Assembly (NCBI GenBank): GCA_913047625.1
Contig: CAJWUJ010000002.1
Location: 66,743-130,742 of the forward strand
Origin: an uncultured Dehalococcoidia bacterium
GTDB lineage: Bacteria > Chloroflexota > Dehalococcoidia > Lucifugimonadales > CAJWUJ01
DNA: 64,000 nucleotides
Reading direction: 5' to 3'
Within the stretch, counting starts at the first letter, position 1. The number at the start of each line of letters is the position of its first letter. The notes beneath the pieces were generated by a model. The model did not search any database. It was not told where the DNA came from and saw only the letters and a list, made by a program, of their open reading frames with translations. Below are positions 48,165 through 57,405 of the stretch, one piece after another. Both the position numbers and the translations under genes were made by a program.

Positions 48165-50222
48165 ATGGCATTTGAATTGTGGCTGGAGACTCGATCAGTG
48201 AATCCTTTTGCAGGTGGAAAACATTTTGGATCTGTGGGAGCGTATGACCTCATTAGTGGCGTAGCTCACTACAGTGTTGATCCCAGTGAAACAAAAGAGG
48301 TTGTAGATATTGGGAAGGTACCTACTAATGCTGATGGTAAAGTGGAATTCACCGCAGATGTACACATACTAAAACCTAGAAATTTAGCAAATTGGAACAG
48401 ACGAATATTCTATGATGTCATTAATCGAGGGAACGTTTGGAACTGCCTCTATTTCAATGATGCCTTTCCGGAAATTGCTGAGTCTGGTGAGTTTTCAAGC
48501 TACGGAAATAACCCTAACACAGAAAGACATGCCGGGAATGGCTTTTTAATGAGGCAAGGGTATGCTGTTGTCTGGTCAGGCTGGGACGGAGTTATTTTAC
48601 CGGTAGATGATCGGGTAACCCTAACTGTGCCTCACGCCACCGAAGGTAATCAACCACTTACGGGCGTCGTGCGAACAGAGCTTTCCGCAAATGCTGCTGG
48701 AGTGCATAGTTTGCCCCTGTCAGGGAATGTGTATTCCTGCTCTTATGAGCCAGTTATTAATCCTGAGATTGAGCCTGTTTTAACATTTCGAGAAAATGAA
48801 ACTGATCCTCGTATGACTATTCCGAACGACCGCTGGAGCTTCCAGTTTCCTGGAAGTCACGAGATCGACGGCAGGAAAGTAGATCCTGTTCCCTTAACTT
48901 CTCTTTTTGTTGAAGATGGATTTAATCCAGGGTGGTTATATGAACTCATATATGAGGCAAAAGACCCACCAGTTCTGGGTCTTGGGTTTGTTGCAGTCCG
49001 TAATCTTATTGACTACCTGAAGTACTGGGAGAAAGATAGCAGAGGGAACGAGAATCCTCTCTATGAAGGTTCTGTTCGAACTGAGTACGCGTACACCTGG
49101 GGCTTATCACAGGGTGGGAGATTCCTGAGGGATTTTGTGTACTTGGGTTTTAACGAAAATGAACAAGAAGAAAAGATCTTTGACGGTGTTTGGGTTGACG
49201 GTTCTGGTAGTGGAAGGATGTTTTTCAATCATCGGTTTGGTCAACCAGGACGCAGGAATAAGCAACACGAAGAACACTTATTCCCTGTGGATATATTTCC
49301 CTTATCGTACAGTCCAACAAATAGTCCGAAAGACAATCGTACAGATAGTATCTGTCTAAGACCAAAGACCGATCCATTGATTTTTCATACGAACAGTTCT
49401 ACTGACTACTGGCAGAGAAGAGCTTCCTTGGTGCATACCTCCCCGAAAGGCGAGGACTTGGTGGATCCGGAAAATGTTCGGTTCTATCTTTTTGCTAGTG
49501 CTCAGCATTTTATTCCGCCTGGTGGGATTATCACGGAAGGAGTGTGGCAACATCATCCAAACCTCATGGTAGTTACGTCGATTATGAGAGCACTGCTAGT
49601 AGCTTTAGATGAGTGGGTGTCAGGAGTGGCAGACCCTCCAAAGAGCCAAGTTCCTATGGTAGCGGAACAGACGTTAACCAGTCCATCCGAAGTCTCCTCT
49701 CGTTTCCCGAGTGGTAATTTTGCCAGATGTCCTGATTTCAATAATCGGTTGCATGAAATTGATTGTGGACCAGAATTCCAAAACGGAATCGTTACGAATA
49801 ACCCTCCGATAGTAGATAAGAACATTGAATATGCAGTTTTAGTACCTAACGTGGATGTTGATGGTCATGATTTAGCCGGTATTAAAAGCCCAGAAATTCA
49901 AAATCCGGTTGGAACCCACGTAGGGTGGAACTGGAGAAAAGAAGGGTTTGTACCTACCGCGCTCGCTGGGACTATGGGGTCCTTTTTACCTTTTAGTAGA
50001 ACAAAGGCTGACCGCATTGATGCACAGGATGCCAGACTTTCAATTGAGGAACGCTATAAAGATCACGAAACGTATGTTCAGCAGATAGCTAGTTCAGCTC
50101 AGTCTTTAGAGGCACAAAGGTTTCTACTTAGGGAAGATGTAGAGCGGTATGTGCTGGCTGCAAAGAAACGGAATCCCTTAGATCAGGATGTTGAGCTTGG
50201 TCCATTTATTTTGCCTTGGTGA
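48165..50222 (+). CDS. Large alpha/beta-hydrolase domain protein (Abhydrolase_10 type)
   Basis: 685 residues. It has the family's N-terminal beta-rich region (GSVGAYDLISGVAHYSVDP, IFYDVINRGN), FLMRQGYAVVWSGWDG, and the nucleophile elbow WGLSQGGRFLRDFVYLG at about residue 310, with a final domain rich in SRFPSGNFARCPD. Family members lack well-defined substrates. GGAG precedes the ATG. No signal peptide. It may be co-transcribed with the upstream hydrolase (92 bp gap). Confidence 0.8.
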   Translation: MAFELWLETRSVNPFAGGKHFGSVGAYDLISGVAHYSVDPSETKEVVDIGKVPTNADGKVEFTADVHILKPRNLANWNRRIFYDVINRGNVWNCLYFNDAFPEIAESGEFSSYGNNPNTERHAGNGFLMRQGYAVVWSGWDGVILPVDDRVTLTVPHATEGNQPLTGVVRTELSANAAGVHSLPLSGNVYSCSYEPVINPEIEPVLTFRENETDPRMTIPNDRWSFQFPGSHEIDGRKVDPVPLTSLFVEDGFNPGWLYELIYEAKDPPVLGLGFVAVRNLIDYLKYWEKDSRGNENPLYEGSVRTEYAYTWGLSQGGRFLRDFVYLGFNENEQEEKIFDGVWVDGSGSGRMFFNHRFGQPGRRNKQHEEHLFPVDIFPLSYSPTNSPKDNRTDSICLRPKTDPLIFHTNSSTDYWQRRASLVHTSPKGEDLVDPENVRFYLFASAQHFIPPGGIITEGVWQHHPNLMVVTSIMRALLVALDEWVSGVADPPKSQVPMVAEQTLTSPSEVSSRFPSGNFARCPDFNNRLHEIDCGPEFQNGIVTNNPPIVDKNIEYAVLVPNVDVDGHDLAGIKSPEIQNPVGTHVGWNWRKEGFVPTALAGTMGSFLPFSRTKADRIDAQDARLSIEERYKDHETYVQQIASSAQSLEAQRFLLREDVERYVLAAKKRNPLDQDVELGPFILPW

Positions 50223-50324
50223 CTCTAGAACCGTAAAATAAGTCTCCGTACTCAACAATATAATGAGGTTTATTCTCTGAATAACCACTTGTGATAATCT
50301 AAGCACTACTCATGGAGGATTGCT

Positions 50325-51518
50325 ATGTTGAAGGCAACTCAAGACCTTATATTGCCTACGGCTGTTATAGGCTCATTTCCTAGGCCTTCTTGGTATACCG
50401 AGAGTCTAAACGGCAGGTCATTTAAGAAAGCAATGGGTGATGCGTTGTTCCGGGAGCAATACCTGGACACTTTGGCTTGCGTCATTAATACACAAGAATC
50501 GGCTGGTTTGGATATTGTAACCGATGGAGATACTCGGTTCGATCTTGCTGTGGGTGGAAAATCATGGCATTTCTATCCTATTGAACGAATTGAAGGAGTG
50601 ACGGAAACGAGGGATGGTTCACCAGTGTTTACGAAAACCGCCGGTAAAGGTCCTGGCGATATACTATGGGAAGTTGCGGAAGCCTATCAGCCTGGTGTTG
50701 TTACCCAGCCTTTGGCGCGGGGACCGCTTGAGTATGCGGCCTTGTGGAAGGTTGCCAAGCGATTCACTGATAAACCCGTAAAATTTGGAGCTGTCAGTGC
50801 GCAGTGTATTCCTGGCATGCTTTGGAATAACTATTATGATCAATTCAATGATTTGATTAATGCTCTAGTTACGATCATGAACGCAGAATTTCGAGAATTG
50901 GCTGAAGCTGGATGTGAAATTATTCAAGTTGAAGAACCAAGGATTCACATGGCAACAGCAAACACGAAAGGCAAGAACAAAGATGTAGAGTTTTACATCG
51001 ATGCGTTCAATAGGGAAGTAGAGGGCGTAAATGCTGAAATATGGGCGCATACATGTTGGGGTAACCCTAACCAGCAGAGAATTTTCTGGGATGTTCCTAG
51101 TTATGAAAAAGCTATTCCGTATATGCTGGAACTGAATGCTGATGTAATTACCTTTGAATGTGCAAGTACTCTCGGTAGAGACCTTCCTCATTTTGCAAAA
51201 TATAAAACAGATAAGAAAATTGGTATTGGAGTTATTTCCCACACAAATACGGTGGTCGAACCTCCAAGTTTTGTTGCAGAGTTAATACGCTACGCCTTGA
51301 AGTTCATACCCCCCGAACGGTTAGTGTTAACCACTGATTGCGGATTTGGTAGAGAAGGATTATCAAGGAGAATTGCTTACTACAAATGTGTTTCTCTTGT
51401 CATGGGCGCGAATATAGTAAGGAAAGAATTGGGTTTACCCGAAGTCAGGGTGCGGGCGGCTGACCCTACTGTCTACTTTGCTGATCGAGATACTTTGCTG
51501 GGTCAGGATCGAGCATAA
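50325..51518 (+). CDS. Core-MetE-type zinc methyltransferase (methionine synthase catalytic domain)
   Basis: 397 residues, lacking the N-terminal half of classical MetE. Zinc ligands can be placed: His and Cys in WAHTCWGN, Glu in ITFECAS, and Cys in LTTDCGFG. Other landmarks are VIGSFPRPSWYTE at the start, DIVTDGDTRFD, IIQVEEPRI and GIGVISHTNTVVEPP. Such short proteins methylate homocysteine or use other thiols; relatives include epoxyalkane:CoM transferase and archaeal core MetE. A TAATCT -10-like site with upstream TG occurs at 50292-50300 and GGAGG precedes the ATG. First gene of a three-gene run with SIS and luciferase-like genes. Confidence 0.87.
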   Translation: MLKATQDLILPTAVIGSFPRPSWYTESLNGRSFKKAMGDALFREQYLDTLACVINTQESAGLDIVTDGDTRFDLAVGGKSWHFYPIERIEGVTETRDGSPVFTKTAGKGPGDILWEVAEAYQPGVVTQPLARGPLEYAALWKVAKRFTDKPVKFGAVSAQCIPGMLWNNYYDQFNDLINALVTIMNAEFRELAEAGCEIIQVEEPRIHMATANTKGKNKDVEFYIDAFNREVEGVNAEIWAHTCWGNPNQQRIFWDVPSYEKAIPYMLELNADVITFECASTLGRDLPHFAKYKTDKKIGIGVISHTNTVVEPPSFVAELIRYALKFIPPERLVLTTDCGFGREGLSRRIAYYKCVSLVMGANIVRKELGLPEVRVRAADPTVYFADRDTLLGQDRA

Positions 51519-51562
51519 GGACTCGATCATATTTCGCTGTTTAACTTAAGGAGGATTAAGTG

Positions 51563-52645
51563 ATGACTACATCTGGAGAACGTCGGTCTACTCATCCGTT
51601 CTATATGTATGAAGCTATTCATGATCAACCTCGCGTGATAGCAGAACTGCTGGATCGTGAAAAGGATGCGGTTATTTCAGCTGCAGGTATGCTAAAAGAG
51701 TCCTCTCGGATTCATTTGGTTGGGATTGGTACTTCATGGCATGCATCGTTAGTGGCAGAGTACATGTTTAAAACGTTTGGGCAGAGGATTGATGCATGTG
51801 CTTGGAATGCTTTTGAATTTTGCACGAAGACACCTCCATTGAGTAAAGAGGATATAGTTATTGTTTTTACGCATCGCGGGTTCAAGCTCTACCCGATACA
51901 AGCTCTTGATATAGCGAAAGCGAGTCCCTGTAAAGTTATTGTAATTACTAGCACAGAATCGAAAGTTGATTTAACCAAGATTGATCAAGTCATTTACACA
52001 AGCTATCCTGATCCATCATCTGCGTTCACCGTAAGCCATACAGCAGCTATGACGATTGCCTGTATGCTGGTTACCCACTTAACTGGTAACTCCATGTTGG
52101 TTAATGCCCTGCATCAGCTTCCGGCCGCAGTCGCAAAAAGCCTGGAAAGTGATGAGCAAATAAAGAGTCTCGCTCAGAACTATAGAGACAGTACATGGTT
52201 TTGCTTTGCTGGATGGGGATCGAATAGTGCAACTGCATATGAGGTAGCACTGAAAATTAATGAAGCAGCGTATTCCGTGACTACAGGTTTTCAGCTTGAG
52301 CAGTTTTTGCATGGGCCGTTTGTAGCTATGACTACAGGCTGTTTTCTAAGTCTTATAATTCCTGGAGAAGCTGGGCGTGCACGGTCAATAGAAATTGCTA
52401 GGGCTGCTAAAACCGTAGGGGCGGATGTCATTGCTTTGAGTGGCGGTTCCGACAGTAATCTTACCGAAGTAGTAGACGATGTTATTGAATTACCGGTTGT
52501 ACCTGAAATTTTGGAACCCATAGTGTATTTGGTTCCTTTGCAACTATTTACATACTGGTTAGCTGTTTCATTAAAAAGGAATCCTGATGTATTCCGTTTG
52601 GATGATCCCAAGCGTCAGGCTGCGAGAAAACTGTACACTCTATAG
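51563..52645 (+). CDS. SIS-domain sugar isomerase-like protein (GlmS isomerase-half type)
   Basis: About 360 residues with two SIS folds: residues 35-165 (RIHLVGIGTSWHASLVAEYMF, IVFTHRGFKLYPIQALDIAK) and about 190-335 (WFCFAGWGSNSATAYEVALKI, EQFLHGPFVAMT). The ELKEG/EQFLHGP element is typical of GlmS-like isomerase domains and AgaS/FrlB relatives, but the glutamine amidotransferase half is absent. AAGGAGGA at 51548-51555 selects the ATG. Probably an aldose/ketose phosphate (amino-)isomerase or deglycase; substrate unknown. It is 44 bp downstream of the core-MetE gene. Confidence 0.85.
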   Translation: MTTSGERRSTHPFYMYEAIHDQPRVIAELLDREKDAVISAAGMLKESSRIHLVGIGTSWHASLVAEYMFKTFGQRIDACAWNAFEFCTKTPPLSKEDIVIVFTHRGFKLYPIQALDIAKASPCKVIVITSTESKVDLTKIDQVIYTSYPDPSSAFTVSHTAAMTIACMLVTHLTGNSMLVNALHQLPAAVAKSLESDEQIKSLAQNYRDSTWFCFAGWGSNSATAYEVALKINEAAYSVTTGFQLEQFLHGPFVAMTTGCFLSLIIPGEAGRARSIEIARAAKTVGADVIALSGGSDSNLTEVVDDVIELPVVPEILEPIVYLVPLQLFTYWLAVSLKRNPDVFRLDDPKRQAARKLYTL

Positions 52646-52672
52646 GATAGAACTATAAAAAGGAGCTTCACA

Positions 52673-53674
52673 ATGGATGGTAAACGGTTAGGAGTAGCCG
52701 CAATGGCAGGCAGTTCCGCGGAAGTTGTTTCACGGATTGAGCTGTTTGAGCAAATGGGTATTTCAGCCGCGTGGCTGACTACTGGTGGCACTATGCCGGA
52801 TGGGATTACATTGTTCTCGGCTGCAGCAGTGAAAACAAACAAAATCCTTATGGGAACGTGTATTACACCTACCTATCCCCGGCATCCTCTTACGGCAATA
52901 CAACAGATAAGAGTCGTTACGAGTTTAGCACCAGGAAGATTTCGCTTAGGATTAGGTCCCAGTCATCGAGTCATAGTGGAACCAACCTATGGATACTCTT
53001 TCGGCAAGCCAATTACTAATTTGAAGGAGTATATACATATTATTCGGTCGTTAATTAATCACAATGAAATTGATTTTGATGGGCATGAATGGAATGCCCA
53101 TGCTCAGTTTGGGCCTGACTTTGATTCTGGCGAACGGGATGCATTAGCTCAAATGCCGATTATGGCTTCCGCTTTACGTCCCAAGTCGTATGAAGTTTGT
53201 GGCGCAGTATCGGATGGGGCAATCAGCTGGGTCTGTCCTGGGGAATACTTAAATAGCATTGCTCTACCGTCTCTAGAGTTGGGAGCACAACAAGCAGGGA
53301 GGGCAACTCCTCCTCTTGTTGCTCATGCTCCAGTCTGTGTTCACGATAATCTTGAAGAAGGAAGAATAGCAGCAAGAGAGCAGCTCGCCCGATATCCAAA
53401 GTCGCCTTTGTATCAGGAAATGTTTGCCGAATCAGGTCACCCTGAGGCTAGGAACGGTTTATGGAGTGATGGGATGCTGGATGATGTGGTGTTTATTGGT
53501 GACGAGGAAACAGTTACTTTTAAATTAAAGAGACTCTTTGATCTAGGGGCAACGGAGATCATTGCACATCCTGTGGTTGCAGGTGGTGATCAATCCCAAT
53601 CTCTTCAAAGAACACTTAAGTTACTTGCTAGTTTGTGTAAACGCTTGGACGAACAGAACGAATTCTCATTATGA
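52673..53674 (+). CDS. LLM-class flavin/F420-dependent oxidoreductase
   Basis: 333 residues of the luciferase-like fold: EQMGISAAWLTTGG, ILMGTCITPTYPRHPLTAIQQ, ALAPGRFRLGLGPSHR-like (TSLAPGRFRLGLGPSHR), and CGAVSDGAISWVCPGEYL. The overall form is close to TIGR03564-type F420-dependent enzymes. AAGGAG precedes the ATG and the gene is 27 bp after the SIS gene, so all three form one transcription unit. The first luciferase-like gene in the window (6398) belongs to another subgroup. Confidence 0.88.
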   Translation: MDGKRLGVAAMAGSSAEVVSRIELFEQMGISAAWLTTGGTMPDGITLFSAAAVKTNKILMGTCITPTYPRHPLTAIQQIRVVTSLAPGRFRLGLGPSHRVIVEPTYGYSFGKPITNLKEYIHIIRSLINHNEIDFDGHEWNAHAQFGPDFDSGERDALAQMPIMASALRPKSYEVCGAVSDGAISWVCPGEYLNSIALPSLELGAQQAGRATPPLVAHAPVCVHDNLEEGRIAAREQLARYPKSPLYQEMFAESGHPEARNGLWSDGMLDDVVFIGDEETVTFKLKRLFDLGATEIIAHPVVAGGDQSQSLQRTLKLLASLCKRLDEQNEFSL

Positions 53675-53698
53675 AGAATTGAATCTCTGAGCGAATAG

Positions 53699-54940
53699 TT
53701 ACTGCTGGCTGATACGATCAGGTTTACGTAACACAACAATGGCAAGACTGAGTGCGAGAAATAACAGGCCGCTTATCATCAACGCGGTGGATACCCCTGC
53801 ATAAGATGAGAGTGCTCCTGTAAACAAACCTCCGATTGAAGTGATTCCCCAGCTTAACTGATGGATGCTCATGACTCTTCCCCGGTACTGATCCTCCACA
53901 CTTTGTTGGATAAAAGCATTGTTTGACGTTCTGAATACTGCAGTGAACAAACCGAGGATGCAGATTGCTGCTACCGAGAATAATAATGTTGTTGTTTGGG
54001 AAAATAAAATCAGCCCTGCACCAGTTCCAATTGCTACTATAGATTGCACTGTCCAAGGACTAGTTTTAGCTTTTAAGAATCCTGTTGTTCCTGTTCCTAT
54101 AATGCCCCCAATACCGAGACCAAAAAGTAAAGTACTGTAGCTTTCTACTTCACCAGAGAGAATCTGATCTACAAATGCTGGAAGTACCGTTGTAAACGAA
54201 TAACCGAAAATCCCGCCACTCGCTGATAGAAGGAGTAATCCAGAAATGAGGCGGTGATGTCGGACATATGAAAGCCCGGCCAGAAGGTTTTCCCACGTTG
54301 ACCCTATTGCTTGAGATTCTCGAACTTTGAGTTGTTTCATCATGAACAATGTTATAACCGTAACGACGTATGTGACGCCTATAACTATAAAGATGCTTGC
54401 TATACCCAAGGTGCTAACAAGGGGACCAAAGAAAGCGGGGCCAATAACTGATGAAGCGCCAAAAATAATGGAATAGAGAACAATTGCTTCTAGCAATCGG
54501 GATTTGGGGACGATATCAGCAATAATAGACTGTCGTGCCGGTATGTCGAATGCCAGAAGCATACCTGTAAGAAATGCGATTGTGATGAGCAGCCATGGGG
54601 TCATGAGATTAGAAATAATAAGAGCTGCTGTTACAAAAGCTTGAAGAGCAAATAGGGATCTAGTAAATCGAATGGTTTGAAGACGGTTAAATTTATCGGC
54701 AAGAACACCTCCCCACATAGAGAATATAAGGATTGGAATAGTGTTAGCGAACGTTAATAGTCCCAGCATTGTTGCTGAACCAGTGAGAAGATGCATGAGC
54801 CATAGTCTTCCAGAGATAAGGATCCACATGCCTAGGTTGGAGAAAACGGCACCTATCCAAAACAGTCGATATTCTCTTTCTCTAAGGATGCTAATGATCG
54901 AAAAGGACTTTTGTATAAAGTAGGAGAGAATATTAAACAT
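53699..54940 (-). CDS. MFS transporter (EntS-like drug/siderophore exporter type)
   Basis: 413 residues with about 12 predicted transmembrane helices. It has the N-terminal REREYRLFWIGAVFSNLGMWI region and the MFS signature loop GGVLADKFNRLQTIRFTR between helices 2 and 3, typical of MFS_3/EntS-like exporters. Substrate unknown. A second MFS exporter is at 61465. Confidence 0.88.
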   Translation of the reverse strand: MFNILSYFIQKSFSIISILREREYRLFWIGAVFSNLGMWILISGRLWLMHLLTGSATMLGLLTFANTIPILIFSMWGGVLADKFNRLQTIRFTRSLFALQAFVTAALIISNLMTPWLLITIAFLTGMLLAFDIPARQSIIADIVPKSRLLEAIVLYSIIFGASSVIGPAFFGPLVSTLGIASIFIVIGVTYVVTVITLFMMKQLKVRESQAIGSTWENLLAGLSYVRHHRLISGLLLLSASGGIFGYSFTTVLPAFVDQILSGEVESYSTLLFGLGIGGIIGTGTTGFLKAKTSPWTVQSIVAIGTGAGLILFSQTTTLLFSVAAICILGLFTAVFRTSNNAFIQQSVEDQYRGRVMSIHQLSWGITSIGGLFTGALSSYAGVSTALMISGLLFLALSLAIVVLRKPDRISQQ

Positions 54941-54961
54941 CCACTTTGATAGGGTTTATTA

Positions 54962-55330
54962 GTGACATGGACATATTCAAACACACATACTACCCTTTGG
55001 GAATTAGATTCTGTATTCTTTATAGCTGTTTCTGATTGTAAGGCTGTGATGGAAATATTGAGCAGGATGATCGAAGATTACGATGATATTGGTAATACGG
55101 TTGATGAACTTGCTTCATTTTCTGACCCAAGAGAGCCTAACTGGGTCGACGAAAAAGGCCAGATTATTACGGACAAGGGTCCTCAAATGAATTTCGGCAA
55201 ATACTCAGGATGCCTCGTATCTGAAGTCAATGATCGCGAATATCTTGAGTGGGTCTTAAGAGCTGATTTCGATGCTTCGGTCAAGGCTGTTATCAAGCAA
55301 CACCAGAAAATTTTAACTAATGGAAGCTAA
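54962..55330 (+). pseudogene. Probable remnant of a 3'-5' exonuclease (C-terminal part only)
   Basis: A 122-codon frame starting with GTG and lacking a ribosome site. Its sequence resembles the last third of a DnaQ-like exonuclease: AVSDCKAVMEILSRMIEDY and TVDELASFSDP correspond to the stretch after the third exonuclease motif, and MNFGKYSGCLVSEVNDREYL to the FGKYxGxxLxEVxxxYLxW tail (DUF3820-like) that ends many such proteins. The upstream exonuclease I and II motifs are missing, and the preceding DNA is the start of the MFS gene on the other strand. The third-motif histidine seems replaced. I read it as a decayed 5'-truncated gene; a functional small tail protein is possible. Confidence 0.5.
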
Positions 55331-55441
55331 CGATTCACAAAACGTCGTTTAGGAACTACGATACTTCTTGTAGTTGGTAAGATATTGATCCTTGCTGTAG
55401 ACTGGTAGCACCTTATTATTATCCGCGAAGGAGAAATTATC

Positions 55442-56308
55442 ATGGATGATGATCAAACCTTTTTGTTCCTGTTAGCTACCCTTTGGTTTGCGCAAGCGTT
55501 ATGGGTGTTGTTTGACGTATCAGAAACTAAAAAACGCTTACCAGTAGCGATAGCATGGGGTCTGGGGTGTTTGGTACTGCCAGTCATTGGAATGATTGGG
55601 TATTTATTGAAAAAACAAGACGATGTTGCTAAACCTGTAGGCAACATTGTTATGCGGCAATATTGGTTCACAGTGTCGTTTACTTTTTTAGCTATGCTGT
55701 TTGTGGGAGTGGCCCAAACAGGAAGTTCGGTACTGCAAATGGCTTTGGAAAACACGCCAGATAGATCGTTGGGAGTTCGAGAAGATTTAGCATGGAGCCT
55801 AGCTGTAGTTACAATAGCGTTGCCTGCCTGGCTGTTCCATTATATTCGTGCCCGAAGCTATCTTCGTAATTTGGTAAGCGATTATGAATTCCAGGCTACC
55901 TTTCTCATTAGAAAGACGATGCTTGTTGTAACGATGGGAATCTCCGGTTTTCTGGTTATTGGTATTTTGTTTTTCTATGTGTTTGCATTTTTCAGGACGC
56001 TCCTTGGAGTTTCAAATGTACCTGCTGCGGAATACGGAGGACCAATTGCATGGCTAGCCACTGCATCGTTTACCCTTGCTTTTGCATATCTTTTCGTTTA
56101 CAGGGGTGCAGAATATAAAGCCTTAGCGAACCGATTTCTTCAAGTGGAAGATGCTCCGGAGGAGCCAGAGGTAGAATCATCATCAACTGAGGGTAATACT
56201 ACGCACACTTCAGTTTGTGGTTCATGCAAGTTATCAGTGGATCCCAGCGATAAATTCTGCGGAGCTCACGGTGTTCCTATTAGTGAGAGTCCGTGTTTAT
56301 TTAAATAG
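55442..56308 (+). CDS. Multi-pass membrane protein with C-terminal Cys-rich segment
   Basis: 288 residues with about six hydrophobic helices (FLFLLATLWFAQALWVLFDV, IAWGLGCLVLPVIGMIGYLL, WFTVSFTFLAMLFVGVA, LAVVTIALPAWLFHYI, VTMGISGFLVIGILFFYVF, IAWLATASFTLAFAYLFVY). Residues 250-288 are polar with CGSCKLSVDP and two more cysteines, possibly a degenerate zinc ribbon. AAGGAG lies ahead of the ATG. No named family recognised. Confidence 0.7.
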   Translation: MDDDQTFLFLLATLWFAQALWVLFDVSETKKRLPVAIAWGLGCLVLPVIGMIGYLLKKQDDVAKPVGNIVMRQYWFTVSFTFLAMLFVGVAQTGSSVLQMALENTPDRSLGVREDLAWSLAVVTIALPAWLFHYIRARSYLRNLVSDYEFQATFLIRKTMLVVTMGISGFLVIGILFFYVFAFFRTLLGVSNVPAAEYGGPIAWLATASFTLAFAYLFVYRGAEYKALANRFLQVEDAPEEPEVESSSTEGNTTHTSVCGSCKLSVDPSDKFCGAHGVPISESPCLFK

Positions 56309-56332
56309 AAGGAGCTTTTTGCGAGGTTTGTT

Positions 56333-56731
56333 ATGAGTGTTAGTTTCGGTCATGTTCATGTTAAAAGCCCAAATCCTCACGAAACAGCCGCATGGTATAT
56401 CGAAATGCTGGATGCGGAGTACGTCGAAGAAATTGATGTGGATGGAGCACTGTTCGTCCGCATTCGTTTGGGAGGCGTAATGTGTAATGTTTCTAGTCCA
56501 GCTCCTGGGCAACATCTTAATGACTCAAGCATAGATCTTCGATATGGGCTGGAGCATTTTGGTTTACGAGTTGATGATATCGAGGTTGTGATTGCTAAAA
56601 TGAAACAAGCAGGAGTGCCTATTTTACAGGACATAAAAAAAACGACTTCTGGCAACCGTATCGCTTTTGTGCATGGACCTGATAACGTCATGATTGAGTT
56701 GAGTCAGTATCATGCTGGGTTTAAATCATAG
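56333..56731 (+). CDS. VOC-superfamily (glyoxalase/dioxygenase-like) protein
   Basis: 132 residues, two beta-alpha-beta-beta-beta modules: FGHVHVKSPNPHETAAWYIEML (metal His) and EHFGLRVDDIEVVIAKMKQAG, with the last strand VHGPDNVMIELSQ (metal Glu). It is the single-domain size of glyoxalase I, methylmalonyl-CoA epimerase or fosfomycin-resistance proteins; which one is not decidable. Ribosome site GAGG. 24 bp after the membrane protein gene. Confidence 0.83.
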   Translation: MSVSFGHVHVKSPNPHETAAWYIEMLDAEYVEEIDVDGALFVRIRLGGVMCNVSSPAPGQHLNDSSIDLRYGLEHFGLRVDDIEVVIAKMKQAGVPILQDIKKTTSGNRIAFVHGPDNVMIELSQYHAGFKS

Positions 56732-56736
56732 GATTG

Positions 56737-57360
56737 CTAGGTTGACGGACTACTGTTGATCTGGTTTGGTGTGTTTATACCGCCTGAGAGTACCAAAGAC
56801 ATTGCGGTTTGAACTGAGAGATCTGTGTCTCGAACTTCTTTCAATGGTAAGAGAGTCACAAATCCAGAGTTCGGTGTTGGTGCCGTTGGAATATAGACGA
56901 TAGCGAACGGTTGATCCGCTTCATTCTTAGTGAGCCCAGTGAGGAATCCGATAGACCAAAGGCCTTTCCGTGGATGTTCAATCATAACAACTCTTTTAAA
57001 CCCGGTAGTGCTACTGCCTGAAAAAGACTCAATAAGTAAACGTGCCGAAGAGTAAACTGCCCGTACTATTGGAGTTCGTAACAGAAGAGACTGTGAAAAC
57101 TTAATCACTTTTCGTCCCAAAATATTTGCGCTCAATAACCCTGCAAGGTAGATGAGTATGAACAGTGCAATTAATCCTAATCCCGGAATTTCTCTTCCTA
57201 TGAGACTATCAATAGTGGGTTTCAACACACCGTCGATAGCATCAAAGAGGATTTTCAGCAGCAGATAGGTTATTACTATGGGGATTAAGATGAAGAGTCC
57301 AGCAGCAAACACCTTTCGTAAATGTTTACTGCATTTTGATAACATATTTGTAATAATCAC
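56737..57360 (-). CDS. DUF502-family membrane protein
   Basis: 207 residues. Two N-terminal transmembrane helices (VFAAGLFILIPIVITYLLL and LGLIALFILIYLAGLLSANIL) are followed by the conserved cytosolic beta domain (RTPIVRAVYSSARLLIESF, VVMIEHPRKGLWSIGFLTG, IVYIPTAPTPNSGFVTLLP). The family has no known function. Convergent with the VOC gene (5-bp gap). Confidence 0.88.
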   Translation of the reverse strand: MIITNMLSKCSKHLRKVFAAGLFILIPIVITYLLLKILFDAIDGVLKPTIDSLIGREIPGLGLIALFILIYLAGLLSANILGRKVIKFSQSLLLRTPIVRAVYSSARLLIESFSGSSTTGFKRVVMIEHPRKGLWSIGFLTGLTKNEADQPFAIVYIPTAPTPNSGFVTLLPLKEVRDTDLSVQTAMSLVLSGGINTPNQINSSPST

Positions 57361-57405
57361 AAGAAAGCCTTCGCTGGACGATATTGGTTTGGAAACTAGC
57401 CTAAG

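Noticed and set aside
50223..50324. Riboswitch (SAM or cobalamin) upstream of the MetE-like gene
   Set aside because: The gap is about 100 bases, too short, and shows none of the conserved helices.
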